A stretch of 64,000 nucleotides of DNA from Trebouxia sp. TZW2008 (lineage: Eukaryota > Chlorophyta > Trebouxiophyceae > Trebouxiales > Trebouxiaceae): positions 185,565 through 249,564 of the forward strand of contig BDIU01000223.1 in NCBI GenBank assembly GCA_002118135.1. Direction: 5' to 3'. A program made the position numbers and the translations under genes. This document shows positions 24,190-37,096 of the stretch, piece after piece. The number at the start of each line of letters is the position of its first letter. The stretch's first letter is position 1. Under the pieces are notes generated by a model that did not search any database, had not been told where the DNA came from, and worked only from the letters and a program-made list of their open reading frames with translations.

Positions 24190-24620
24190 AGCTTACTTCG
24201 CTTTCGAGAACAGGTAAAGATTCATCAGCTGCTTCCCTACTCATCTGCCCCGTAGCTGGAGCGGCCGCCAGACCGCGGTAATGGCGGCGCTGCATGCCAA
24301 AAACGTGTTCTTGCCCCTTGCAATACTCTAGCATCTGGCGGCCGCCTGTCGCTGACTGTGTCTAAGTGCGGTGGCACTGCGCAGCTCACGTTTTAGTCAC
24401 AGCGCGGGCGTGCACGTGAGCTCGCGTGCTTCGCCCTAGAGTCAGACTGCCAGATGCAGCCTGCGAAGCTATCGCCCGTCTGATGCCTGACGATCGGCGT
24501 GACGATGACGACAAGGCATCATCAGCCAGCGTCTTGAGTGCAGTCAGCAGCTGACAGTTGTTCACAAGCAGGACGTGCTTGGCAAGCTTGTGATCGCTTG
24601 CTTCGATCAAACCGTGCTTC
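24190..24620. promoter_or_regulatory. CpG-dense patch upstream of the Gly/Gln-rich gene
   Basis: GGAGCGGCCGCCAGACCGCGG, GCGCGGGCGTGC and CGATCGGCGTGACGATGACG. Marks a gene start between 24.1 and 24.6 kb. Confidence 0.5.
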
Positions 24621-24643
24621 GATTGTAACGATCGCAAGCTCAT
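24386..24643 (-). CDS. Short ORF in a CpG-rich patch, doubtful
   Basis: An 85-codon frame from ATG 24643, only about 45 bp beyond the stop of the CPSF-A-like gene on the same strand. Its product is Ser/Arg/Ala/Leu-rich and not recognised. It lies in the CpG-dense patch that marks the start of the Gly/Gln-rich gene, so it may be 5' untranslated or promoter DNA whose GC content keeps a frame open. Confidence 0.2.
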   Translation of the reverse strand: MSLRSLQSKHGLIEASDHKLAKHVLLVNNCQLLTALKTLADDALSSSSRRSSGIRRAIASQAASGSLTLGRSTRAHVHARAVTKT

Positions 24644-24688
24644 GAGGCAGTCTGACCGTGCATTTGTTGTCTGTCACAAACTGTAATG

Positions 24689-27600
24689 TCAAACAACTGG
24701 CAAAGCATCCTCAACAACCTTCGAGAGTTGCTGCAATGAAAGGGTGACGTGCTGTAAACTCTGAGGGTGCCTGCCTGCATGCTGTACTTGAGCTTGAGAA
24801 TGCATAGCTGCAGACAGTCTTTGCTGCACATGTGGGGGCAGCTGCAAAAACTGCGCCAGCATGTCCCCATCCAGAGCTATGTGTAGCCCTGCAGCACCAG
24901 CTTCAATTGAGGCCCAGTGCAAGTTGCGACAGCAGCAAAACATGCTGGATCAGACACATCGCTTTGATGGTCGTGTACCTGGCATCCTGCATTAGCGCTG
25001 CTCATGACTTGCTCCAGCCAATTTCAACAAGGCGTGTTGCCCTTGTTGAAGCTGTGCTGCACCATGCTCAGCAGTATGCAGATGGCATCACCTCAATGCA
25101 CCCGACAGTATATGTGCACATGACCTTGCAAGAATGTTACACAGCAATACATTCCCGGTAGGACATAACAGGGCATTGCAGCAAGTCTTGCAGACATACC
25201 TGCTGCTTGCGGATGCTTCTGGGCATGGCCATCATTTGCAGCTCTATACTGCTGCAAGTCACAGCCTGATAAGGTGGCCAAAGCAGCATCTTTAGCCATC
25301 ACATGCTGCAATGTGCTCAACAGCTGGTGCTGCTGAGTGCTGAGCGCCCTGAGCTGTATTACATCACCCGCTGTGGTCATTGTGACCCAGTTGTGATTTG
25401 TCAGGGATGCTGACTGATGCCTTGTTTGACTCATTCTGGGCACATGCCACGTTCCTGAACGGCAGATCCTGAATTGGGCTGTTGTCAGGGAAGGCTTACA
25501 TGCCAGTATACAGTCACTTCAAGTCGCAGCAAGATGCATTGCCATCTGTACAGAGCAACTCAGGAGTCGCATCACACAAGCAAACGATATGTGCTTGTGT
25601 TAACAAAGCCACATGTGGGTCAGCAAAGGTGCTGCTCTGCACAGAAAAGCTACACCATGTGAATGCACATGTACTGGGCGCACTCACATACCTTGAGGCC
25701 TCCCACTTGCTTGTGGAGGGTCTACAGGTGCTGCATCAAGTCCCCTGCCTGACCCCACTGCACCTTGCTGCACCCCTCTGGGGTTCACAAACGTGGGCAG
25801 CAAAGCAGAAGAAGGCATGCAGGAGCTGTCCTGATGCGCTGCTCTGTGCAATGATGAAGGGCTTGGACTGTACCCATTTGCCCCTTCATCATCTTCTTCA
25901 GGGCTGGACCCCAAGTGCCCCTGGACAATCCCAGCTGGCGCTTGCCCTAAGTTGTACCGTACGGCAGTGTACATGTTACGCTCAGGGCTGTAACTCTCCA
26001 GCTCAGGGGCCAGAAAAAGTATCCTGCCCTGCTGATCCACTGCTGCAACTGTGGCATGAGATGGCAGAGGGTTCTGAATGGCGCAGCACTGACTAACAGG
26101 CTGACTTTGGCGGTCTGCATGAAGCATGTGGAATCCAGAGTCTGGCTTCAGCTGATATGCCATCACTGAGTCTGTTTCATTTGAGGCCACAAAACAGCCT
26201 GCAGAACCACATGTAATGTCAGCTGGCAAGCGCAATGACCATGACCTTCCTACACAGCATGATGAAAATTTGCAAGGATATGCCAGCACCTGCTGTATGA
26301 CAAAGCTAGCCAGTCAGAACTTCGTACACCTGCCCAACAGGAGACAAGCAGGCAAATGAACTGCAAGATGGTTCACAATAGCTTGGCATGTGCAGCAGAT
26401 AAACCTCAAATACTTCAAAAGGGGCCATGCACATCTGGGTACACATACAAATGCACATCTTGTGAGATGGTTGAACAGTAAGGAATCATTGTGAGCTCCT
26501 GTAGGCGTAAATAGGGTCAGTGGTGGTATTACAAGCTGATGTGCCAGTGTTGGACTGCGGATGCTTTCGCGGGCTTTGTATATGTTCAAGTCTAGCATCA
26601 TGCACTTGCTCTGCAAAAGGGTGTTTGCAAGGGATTGCGTTGCCATTGGCATCATGCCGCCTGCCTGCTGCATATGGATTATATCGTCATGATACATATA
26701 ATCGTATAACATGATAACTACATGTATACATCTGGGCTGCTGACATCCCTTGCAAGGCCTACAGCCTTCCAGGTGTGCAAAGGTGAGCGCATGTTCAGCA
26801 CATCAAAGCAAGTCTGGTTAGTCATGGAGCCAAATGCATTACTATGATTGCATCAGAGATCAATTCACACAGCTTTGCATAGGGCAAGCTAATATGCCCA
26901 GCTCACGAGCATGACAGAGCAAGCGCATGACATCATTCCTGCTTGAGTTGATGCATCCTCAAGTGAGACCGCATGAATGGATGGCGGTGGCTATACAGAC
27001 ACTACGTAATGACGCAAGCGTGTTGCAACAGCTGGAATTGCAGACAACCCACATTTTGGGCGAATCAGCAGGTAGGCTTATCTTACCACCATTTTGAGGT
27101 GTTATTCTCAAGTTGCAACTGGACCCAGTGTGCTTGACCCAAACATGGCACCGCATGATGACGACACAAATATCTCAAACCCGAAACACGCAATTTAATC
27201 TCATTTGCTCAGGAAGTACCTGAATTCCTCAAACAATACCATTCCATCTGACTTGCTCAGAAAAGACCTGGCATCTCACACCTGTGTGAATCTGTCTGAC
27301 ATACTTAGCTGAAGATGAAACAAAACAGACAAACAGAAAGAAAGAGACAAGCTGATGTCACCTGGGCTGCTGCCAGGTGAGAGGCACGTGACAGGCTGGG
27401 CAGTGGCGGCCAGATGCCGCTTCCACAGCCTTCCGTTCTTCTTCTCAAAGGCCACTAGCCTCTGCCCCACAGCTGCCACAACGACCCCCTGGGGTACCGC
27501 TGCTGAGCCCCCTGCCTGCTGTGCCTGCTGTGCTTTGGCTGCACAGCCTGGCAATAGCGTCACTGCATGCACTGGGTCTGCAAATTTGGACTCTGCCACT

Positions 27601-30600
27601 GTTGTCAGCCAAATGTCTGCAAGAAGACAACAGTGCTTGACTGCATGAAATGTGTCTGCGAATCAGGACGATGCCCCTAATGTACACAAGACTCCTGCAA
27701 CAAGGCAAAGTTGCCGGCTGAAGACTGCATGTACTGGGTCAGCAAAATTGGACCCTGCTACTGTTGTCAGCCACCCACCTGAAACAAGTCAAGACTGTTG
27801 CTAGGTCTTGACTGTACGCTTTTGCACATGATTTGTTGTGCCTGCTGTGTCTTGGCTGCACAGCCTGGCAGATATGTCACTGCATGCACGTGGTTTGCAG
27901 ACTGGGACTCTGCCACTGGCGTCAGCCAGACACCTTCGACACCTTCAGATTGGATGCTGAGGTCTGTAATCAAGAAGTAACATTGTATGCTATGTACCTG
28001 ACTTGCTCTGCCTGCTGTGATTCAGCTGTACAGCCTGGCAGTGATGTCACTGCATGCACTGGGGCAGCAATCTTGGCGCTCTTACGCCATCGTAGAGTGC
28101 ATTGAGTGCATGCAGAAAGACTTCCTGCAGGGCTGTGCAGAGTTCTACCTTTGTGTTTGAACCCAGACCCAATAACTGCAACCAGCAGCAGCCTCCCCTT
28201 GCAGGGTGACCAGTTGTTGGGCTTCTGTGTATTTACTGTGCCAACAATCACCAGCACCTCCTCTTCTTCCATTCCCTCTCCCCCTTCCTGTTGCTCCTCT
28301 TTGCCTGCATGTATGCTGTCTTCATCTTCGTTTCTGGAGTGTCCTGCTGCCCCTTCTGCTTCTTGATACGCTCCTGACTGTTGCATCTGCTGTTCTTCTG
28401 CCTGCAAGCTGCCTTCAGCATTCCTCTTCAGTGCTTCAGTTGCAGCCAGCTCGTCTTCTTCACACATCGCTGATAGGGGTCCTGACCCCAGCCGGGTGCT
28501 GGGGGTCCCCTGTGGGGCTGGTAAGGGAATGGCCCTGGGCTCGTCCTCAAAATTCCCTTCTGCCAGAACCAAGCTGCTTTCTGCACATGTCTGTGACTCA
28601 GCGGGGAAGCTGCTGGTGGCATCTGTTGCTGCTGCACAGACATCCAAAACGAGGCTTAAGACTGGTTGTGTTGCGCCTACAAGTTAGATACAAGAGATAT
28701 CTCAAGACAAAGTTCACCAGATGCTTGGTCGTAAGGCACAATGCACATCAGGTACACACGCTACTTCAAGCCAGACCTCACCTGATGCTTGCTTGTCAGG
28801 CGCAGTGGTAGGCTTCTGCCACATACATATGCTGGTAATGGACTCCCCTGACGGCAGAGGAAATCTCGCCAATGTGACACCTACATTGTACAGCATGTCA
28901 GCAGATTGCTGAAGCTGCTGCTTGAAAACACATTCAAATCATTGCTGTAGCTGCTGCTGGAAAAACAGATGGATCTGACTGATGGCAGAGGGGGCCTAGC
29001 CAGTGTGGCAGCTGCATTGCCCAGCGCCTGAGTGCATGTTGCGGCTGCTGATCAAGGAAGAGACAGGTACGGCTGATGGCAGGGGGAACCTGGCCAACGT
29101 GGCACCAGCATCTCGACACACTGTCCGTGCAGCCCAATTGCTGTCCAGTGTGATGAAAGCATTGCATTTGAGAGAGCAGTGACGTGAGTCCGGTGTTGCT
29201 GCTGTTGCGGTAAAGACCAAACGTACGATGGAGCTCATGCAAGCAGTAGATTTGCGTGACTCTGCAAGGTAACAAGACCATTGAAACAAGGCTTATGCAG
29301 CATAGCACTTCCCATACTTCTATAAACACAGTGAACAATGCATCGGAGGCAGAGCTGAGGCTCAGTAGTAACTTATGTCTTCCTGTCGCTGAACTCAACA
29401 CCACACTGAGACACGGCTTGTGCACGGAGATTCTCAGATTTTGTCAGTACTTTGGCAGGCAATAAGCAGCAGTGGTTTAGTGCAACACAGGAGTATACTG
29501 TTACTGCGGAACATTCATACCTGAGACAGGGCTCATGCAATCAGCTTGTCCAGATGTGTCTGTTGCTGTGACAAAAGCTACACACGTGACAGGACTCATG
29601 CATCGCAGTTCCCAGATGTTGTCAGTGCCCTGGCAGGCAACCAGCAGCAGGGGCTTGGTGGGGTGGATAGCCAGCAGGGGGGGGGCGGGCGGGGGGTAGC
29701 AGGGGTAGGCTGCACATATGCGGATGCTGTGTGCAACATAGCAATGTGCATGTTTCTGCTACTGCAGTGAAAAGCCCACCTGTGACAGGGCTCATGCATC
29801 TCAGTTCCCAGGTCTTGTCTGTTCCCTGGCAGGCAACCAGCAGCAGGGGCTTGGTGGGGTGGACGGTCAGCAGGGTGGGGCGGGCGGGGGGTAGCAGGGG
29901 TAGGCTGCGCATGTGGGGGTGCTCATCATGCTGTAGGTCAAGCAGCTTCAGTCGTCCACTAGAAGAGGCGCACAGCACACTAAACCTGCAAGTAATTGAT
30001 GTTGCTTGCAAATTCTCTACGTGACTGAGCGCAGGTCACATCCTGTTTGCTTTATGTACAAAAATTGCCTTGCAAGGGTGTGATAGCTAGGTTGTCGGCA
30101 GGTGGGGTGCTTTGATTGACAAGGAAACAGCCCAACTCACTTTGGACACGGCTGCTTGTAAGCGCTTGAGCTCAGGGGTTTTCAACAATATTGTGAGATC
30201 ATGTGCTGAAGCAAGCATGTTGAGTTGATGATTGCTGTACTGTCTGCTACGCATTGCATAAGATGGTGTCACCTGGAATGACTGGCACCGGCAACTGCTG
30301 CAGCAGGTTGCCACAAAGGCACAGCATGAGTCACCCCAGCCACAGCTAGAGGGCTGGCCCCAACCCGCCCTGTCCCAGGGGCATTTGACAACAAAGCCAT
30401 GCGCTCGCCCAAGGCCACAGCTGTGCCTTCTAGGCCCACGGCTGGGGGCAATGGGATGAGCACAACTGGCAGGCTGCCCAGATGCTTTATGCCCACAAGC
30501 TGCAGCTGTGGGGAGACATTATGGGGGGTTGCAGGTGGAGAGCCCTGGGATTGGGAGGGGCGGGCAGGGGGACCTGAGGGGGGTGGATGGGGTGATGGGA

Positions 30601-33600
30601 GCTGGCGTGATGCTGACAGCTGCAGCATTGTGCCATTGCGCAAGCCCAACAAGATCTGCACAGCATACAGTTGTACAGATCAGAGGTGCTTGTATGTACA
30701 CACACAAATTGCAAACACAGTAGGCTGAAGGGTTTGGGATGTGCAGTGACAGCCAGATTGCTGTTGATATTGCTATCTGAGTCTGCAACCAACATGACTA
30801 CACAAGCAGGGCAGCTTTGTGCCATCTTGCACTGGTGCAGCAAAGCCTGTTGATATGACTATTGGCCAAGCACCTGAACATGGCCAGATCTGGGCTGTGC
30901 AGGCAGAATTTGGACGCTCTCAGGGATGGCCTGATCAGGCAATGCTATCCTTGGGGATGCAGGCACGTCCTGTGGCACTGCGTCAGCCCCTAGCAAACCC
31001 CCCAGAGACTGGGCCTGCCCTCTTAAGGGGGATTGGGGCGCTGAGTGGGGGTCACCCCATGGGGGGTGGAGGGTCTGACTCAACAGGGGGCTGATGGCGA
31101 CTTCAGCAAAGGGCGTGAAGGAGGGGTGCTGCCAACTGCCCCTGCTGAGTTCCCCAGGCTGCAGCATTAGTACTTGTAGGCCTGGCTTGTATGTGCCGGC
31201 AGCAACCAATTTGCAGCCTCTGCCACCTACAGGGCATTCAGCAGTTGTCAGTGGTGATTCATGCAGACTTTCTGCTGTGAGGCCAGCAGCAGCAACAGCG
31301 GCAGCAGCAGCAACTGACTTGCAGCCTCCGCTTGCAATGCGGCGTTAGTCATGACTTTTGAGGAGTTGTGAAGTGCTTGTGCTGTGAGACCAGAAGCAGC
31401 AGCATCAGCAGCAGCAGCAGCAACAACAGCAACACAGCTGCAGCCTTTGCCACCTACACGGCATCATGCATGCTTTGAGGCAGAGCGTTAAACATGCTTG
31501 TGTCATGAAATGAGAAGCATTCTTATCATCATCAGCAGCAGCAGCAGCAGCAGCGACATGACTGCTTGAAAGCCATGAAATGTGGGGGAAGCAATACACA
31601 CACAATTTATCATGTGAAGGATGCTGGCACACCTTGAGGGAAGGGAAGGAGGTGTATGCAGGAGACTTCATCTTGGAGGGAAATGTCAGCCATGTGCTGC
31701 AGGCACCATTTCCTGCGGCTTCGTTTGCGCTTGCCTGGGGCTTGTGCCGCAGCCCCTGCTGACCAGGGCTGCTCCATACTGCCCTCATCAGTCAGCACAG
31801 CTTGCACTGCTGTCAAGCCCTGTACATCCGTGAAAAGCCTGTTATGACTGTAATGGTGAACGCAGCAGTATTTGCAACTGCCAGTACATGTGAGTGCATG
31901 TTCAGCAGCCCTTGCTCACCAAAGACTGTTCTGCACTGCCCTCGTCAGTGAACACGGCTTGTATTGCTGTCAGACCCCGCAATTCATAGATAGACTATCA
32001 TGCATGCAATGCATGCAACTGTAAAGGTGTCACTGTAACAGCTTGACAGCTGATGTTGCTGACTGACCATATCTGTTGCAACATGAAAAGCAGGAGTTGC
32101 AGTCTGCTACACAGTCTTTGCCACGTGGCCATTGTGATGCATGATTGGTGGCTGAGCTGTAGCAGACCAAGAGGTGGCCCTTGAGTAGCAGCAAGGGCAT
32201 TGAGCCATATGCAGCAGCTTAAGGTGGGTTCAGGAGGCGATGACAATGCCATCAACAGCAGTACCAGAAACATGACTCAGATTGAGCCTGTGCACCATAT
32301 CTTGAGATGGGTACATGAGGCAGCAATGAGCCAGTCAGCAGCACCATCAATAATGTGACTGTTTGGTTTGAAGGTCATATGCCTTACCTTGAGATGCGTG
32401 CAAAAGGCGACAACAATGCCATCAGCAGCAGCACCAACACTATGACTGTTCAAATGAGATTGAACCTGTGGGTCGTACCTTGAGGTGGGTACAGGATGCA
32501 ACAACAATGCCGTCAGCAGCAGCAGCTGTGCTGATGCTGGCACCTCCCGGCGGGGCCCATACATCTTCGCCGCCCCTCAAGCCCTACAAGGCATCACACC
32601 CTCAGCTGCATTAGGTCTTTCACATGGTGTCATCTGCTTCTTCATCTTATGCATGCCTCTTCATCAGCAGGCACATGACAACAGTACCTCACATGTGATG
32701 TCCTTGCAGAAGTCTCATGCCCCACCTGAAATGCCCTGGGCCCTGCTGACCCCTCAGGAACCCCACTGCTGCCAGGGGTGGGTATTGGGGGGGTCCAGCC
32801 GCCTGTATATGCTTCGTCATATGCTGACCGTCCACGATCCTCTGGACTAGAGATTTCCAAGTCCTCTAAGGTCAGGTGCTCACCCAAGCGTGCCCTAGAC
32901 TTGTCTCTGCTTGGGCTAGTTGATAGCTCCCCTGCATGTCAGCATTCACACACTCATTACGAAGAAAGACAAGAAAACAAATAATGATGATCTGCTGGGG
33001 TCTGGCTTGATCCCTGCTTGGTCTGCAAGATACCCGCAGTATCTTGATACCTTCCCGACAAAGAAGCAGTCAGAGACAAGCAAAGGGAGAACAGTCCACA
33101 AGAGCGCCTGGCCTAGGCAGTCATTACACGTTGTTTGGATGTAGGTTTTGTGGCAGCGTAGGTCACTGAGCATATAAATGCGCCGCCAAGAAACCAGAGC
33201 AAAGTGCTGGGTAAAGGCCATTCTGTCTACCTCAGATTCAGAGCAGGATCTGAGGTAGAGGAATCAGACTTCACATCAGGCTCTGCCTGGAGTCCTAGGT
33301 GAGGCATTCATGAGCCCAATTCAACAGGCCACAAAGGGACTGTATGCAGTTTAGGCCAAGACAAGGCAGGCAGCCGTCACACACGAGTTACTAGAACTGC
33401 TGTGGTGGCATGATCCAGTGGGTTCATTAGTGCCTCACCAAAAACTCGGCCCAAAGCCCGAGGTAGATCAGCCAGACTTTACCTCAGTCTTTAGCCTGGA
33501 TGGCGCAGGCCCAGTGAGCCCAGTCAAAAGGGGCCATGCCAAAGGTCAACATTGGCTGCAGCTTTTGTAGCAGCAAGGGTCATCTAAAATGTAAATGTAA

Positions 33601-36600
33601 ATGCCCCACCAAAGCTGCAGGTGTCTGCCAAAGGTAGGGGACGCAGACTTGACCCCAGGCTGTGGCCTGAAGCCTTGATGGGGTGATTCATGAGCCCAAT
33701 TGTAAGGGGCCTTGCCAAAGCTTGATATTGGCTTCTTGCTACACAGTGGCATGGGTCTTTTGGATTGTGAACGTCCCAACAAGGCCTCACATGACAATCA
33801 AAGGTAGATGACACAGGCTTCACCTCAGGCTGAAGCCTTGATGGGGCGCCTCATGAGCTCAGATGAAAGTTGCCTTGCCAGCAGTCAATACTGGCCCCAA
33901 CTCTTGTGGCGGCGAGGGTCATCAAGCTTGTGAATGTCTCAGCAAGGCTCTAGACAAGAGCCGAAGGTAGAGATTGCAAATTTTGCAAATTTTCACCTCA
34001 GGCTGTGTCCTGAAGCCTTGGCAGGATGGTTCATGAGCTCAACCGCAAGGGGCCGTGCCAAGGATGAACACTGGCCGCAAATCTTGCAGCAGCGAGGGTC
34101 AGCAGGCTTGAAATTCCCCCATCAACACCTCAGGCGTCACCCAAAGCTAAAGGACGCAGAGTTCACCTCAGGCTGGAGCCTGATGCCTTGATGGGGTGGT
34201 TCATGAGTTCATGTCAAAGGGGCCTTGCCAGAGGTCAGCACTGGCCGCAGCTTTTTGTTGCAGCGAGGGTTACTAAGCCTGTGAATGTTCCAGCAAGGCT
34301 CAAGACATCAGCCAAAGGTAGATGACGCAAAGCAAGCTCAGGATTTGGCCTCAAGCCTTGATACGGTGGTTCATGAGTCCAATTGACAGGGCCCCTGCCA
34401 AGGGGCAATAGTGGCTGCAGCTTTTCATCATCAGGGTCATAAAGCTTGAGGGTGACCCACCAAGGCCTTGGATATCAAAAGACACAGAATGTGCCCCCGG
34501 TTGTAGCCTGAAGGCTTGATGATATTTCATGCACTGGATAAAAAGGGGGCTTGTTGAAGGTCATCGTTGGCCACAATCTTTGTGGTAGCAACAGTTGCAA
34601 GCGTGTCTGGTGCCCCACCAAAGCCACAGATATCAGCTCAAGGTAGAGGATGCAGACTTGGCCCCAGGCTGTAGCCTGAAGCCTTGATGGGGTTGTTCAT
34701 GAGCCCGATTGAAGGGGCCTTGCCGACAGGCATCATTGGCTTCAATCCTTGTGGAGGACAGGGTGCCAGGCTTGCCAATGCCCCACCCACGACCCGGGCC
34801 CAAACTGTAAGGTACAGGAGCCAGAGGCTACCTTACAGCTTGACCTAAGTCCTAGGTGGGGCACTTAAACAAGCTCAGTTGGAAGAGACCTGGCCAATAC
34901 CCCTGTGCCATCCTGAGCACTAGATGACTGCCATTCTCAGTAGGCAGCATGGCCAGCAGCGCTTGTGGTCTACGATTATTGGCAAGTTTGCCAGTCAGGC
35001 TCGATGAGCCTGGTGGGTGCATACAGGAGGAGTGCTTGTGGGCCTGCCAGGCATGTGTCAAAGCCCAAGGCAAGCGAGTCAGGCAATTCCAGTCTCGTGC
35101 ATCTATGCCTCAATCAACGTTACTACTACTGTTATGCACGTGGATATCACGTCATACTCTTGCCGTTAATTCAGCAAGATGGTGACCGTCATCACTACCT
35201 TTGCTAATCAGGCCATGCAGAGGCATCCGGACGAAGTGCTTTGCCAACGACCAGAACTGAGCACACTGTTGTTACAATCGTCAACCTGATGCTGGGTTTG
35301 TTAACCACACAACATTTTGTCTAACATGTTTGTGCAGAAGCGTACCTAAGTCAGGCGCCAGGGCAGCATCCATGCAGATTGCAGATGAGGTGCATGCGCT
35401 TGTGCATGATCTGATCACAATCATCAATGTCATGCTGGACAGTTTCAGTAGCAAAATCATTCTTGCCACTAGGAGTTCTGCAGAGGCATACCTAGGTCAG
35501 GTGCCAGGGCAGCGTCCATGCAGATGAGGTGCATGCGCTTGTGCATGACCTGCACCAGCAGCCGCTCCGCCAGGCAGGCACACATCAATGTGCGCTCGTT
35601 GGCAACCAGGTCCAGAGTGTCCGTCACATCCCTCAAAGTTGCTCCTGCACCCACAGAGTCACAATTAAAAGGGGAGTGTGACTCCATAGAGTCAGGACTG
35701 AAAGGAGGTTCTGCCCAAAGCACAAGGTCCAGCATGTTAGTCACATCCCTCAAGGTTGCCAGTGCAATCCAAAAGTCGGGATGAACTGGGGGTTCTGACC
35801 AAAGGGTGGGAACCAGCAGGAACATATCAGCGTGCGCTCACTGGCCACCAGGTCCAGGGTGTCAGTCACATTTCTCAAAGTCGCTCCTGCACCCAGGATG
35901 TTGCAAATGTGAGCGTGACAGAGAGTGCTTGGGGTAAGACAAGCTGTAAAGAGGAAAGACTTGAGGTTGGCCAAAGTTTGTGCAGTGATATTCTTGGGTT
36001 GGTGACTGAGGCATGGCACGTACGCTAATTGGTTAATGATCGCGGCATACACATTATTTGCCTGGCTTGTGGCTGAAACTTGGTGACTGAGGCAGGAACA
36101 ATCCATGGCTTGCCCACCAGATGCAAAGGACGGCCCCAGCAAGCTGTGAATCTGCATCTGGCAAGTGAGGAAAGCATCACATGTCCAGCATAGTAGTGCA
36201 TTCAACACCATACATCTGCAATATTGGAGCATGGTTGGCAAACCAGGTGAGCTAGTGTGATGAGGTGCTGATGAATCAGCATCTGAGCAATGATTCAACA
36301 GGAAGCTCACCTGTGGCCATGGCTCGGGTGCTGGAGGCAAAAGACAGCACCAACAGGCTGTGGAAATCAGCATCTGGCCAAGGGGGAAGGCTCCACATGC
36401 CCAGGAGACCGGGGTAGTCTGCTCCACTCTCATACACCACCTCTACAGTCTGATCAGCAGAGATTACTCTGATGCTACCGTTGCTAGCACCACCACATGC
36501 TGCATATACCTGCACATGGCAGCAGCAGCATTGATATCTTCAGAACTGTTACTGTTCATTGATTTCTTGGGAGGCTGAGGTAGTCTGCCCTGCTCTCACA

Positions 36601-37063
36601 CACCACACCTGCTGTCTGATCAGCAGAGATCACTCTAATGTTGCCGTTGCTGGCAGCCCCACATGCTGCATACACCTGCGCATGGCACAAGTATTTTTAC
36701 CAATACTCAGACTGTGACAGCATTTGTGACTGGCATCACTGATCTACTCAATCTGTGTCACGCAGATGGTGCAAATGCTAGTGTCCCTGCATGCTGCATA
36801 CACCTGCAAATGGCAGCAGCAGCATTACAATCTTCAAAACTGTTGCAATTACTTTCTTTCTGAGGAAGCCAAGGTCATCCACCCTGCTCTCATACACCAA
36901 CTCCACTGTCTGACCAGCAGATTCCACCTACATGCTGCCATTGCTGGCGCTGCCACGTGCTGCGTATGCCTGCACATGGCACAAGCACTTTTGCCAATTC
37001 CATCTTCTTATCATTCTTACAAGCCTTTTTCCAGATTGTTACTGATGCTAGGAGTGCTGCTGC

Positions 37064-37096
<33 letters not shown>

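Noticed and set aside
26314..27156. A missing CPSF-A exon between exons 22 and 23
   Set aside because: Exons 22 and 23 join in phase and the protein matches the family without a gap.
31405..31788. 127-codon minus-strand ORF
   Set aside because: Runs through CAG-repeat filler and the antisense/alternate frame of CPSF-A exon 14.
33260..34870. Array as part of a centromere
   Set aside because: It is short, lies inside one gene intron and its unit relates to the adjacent exon boundary.
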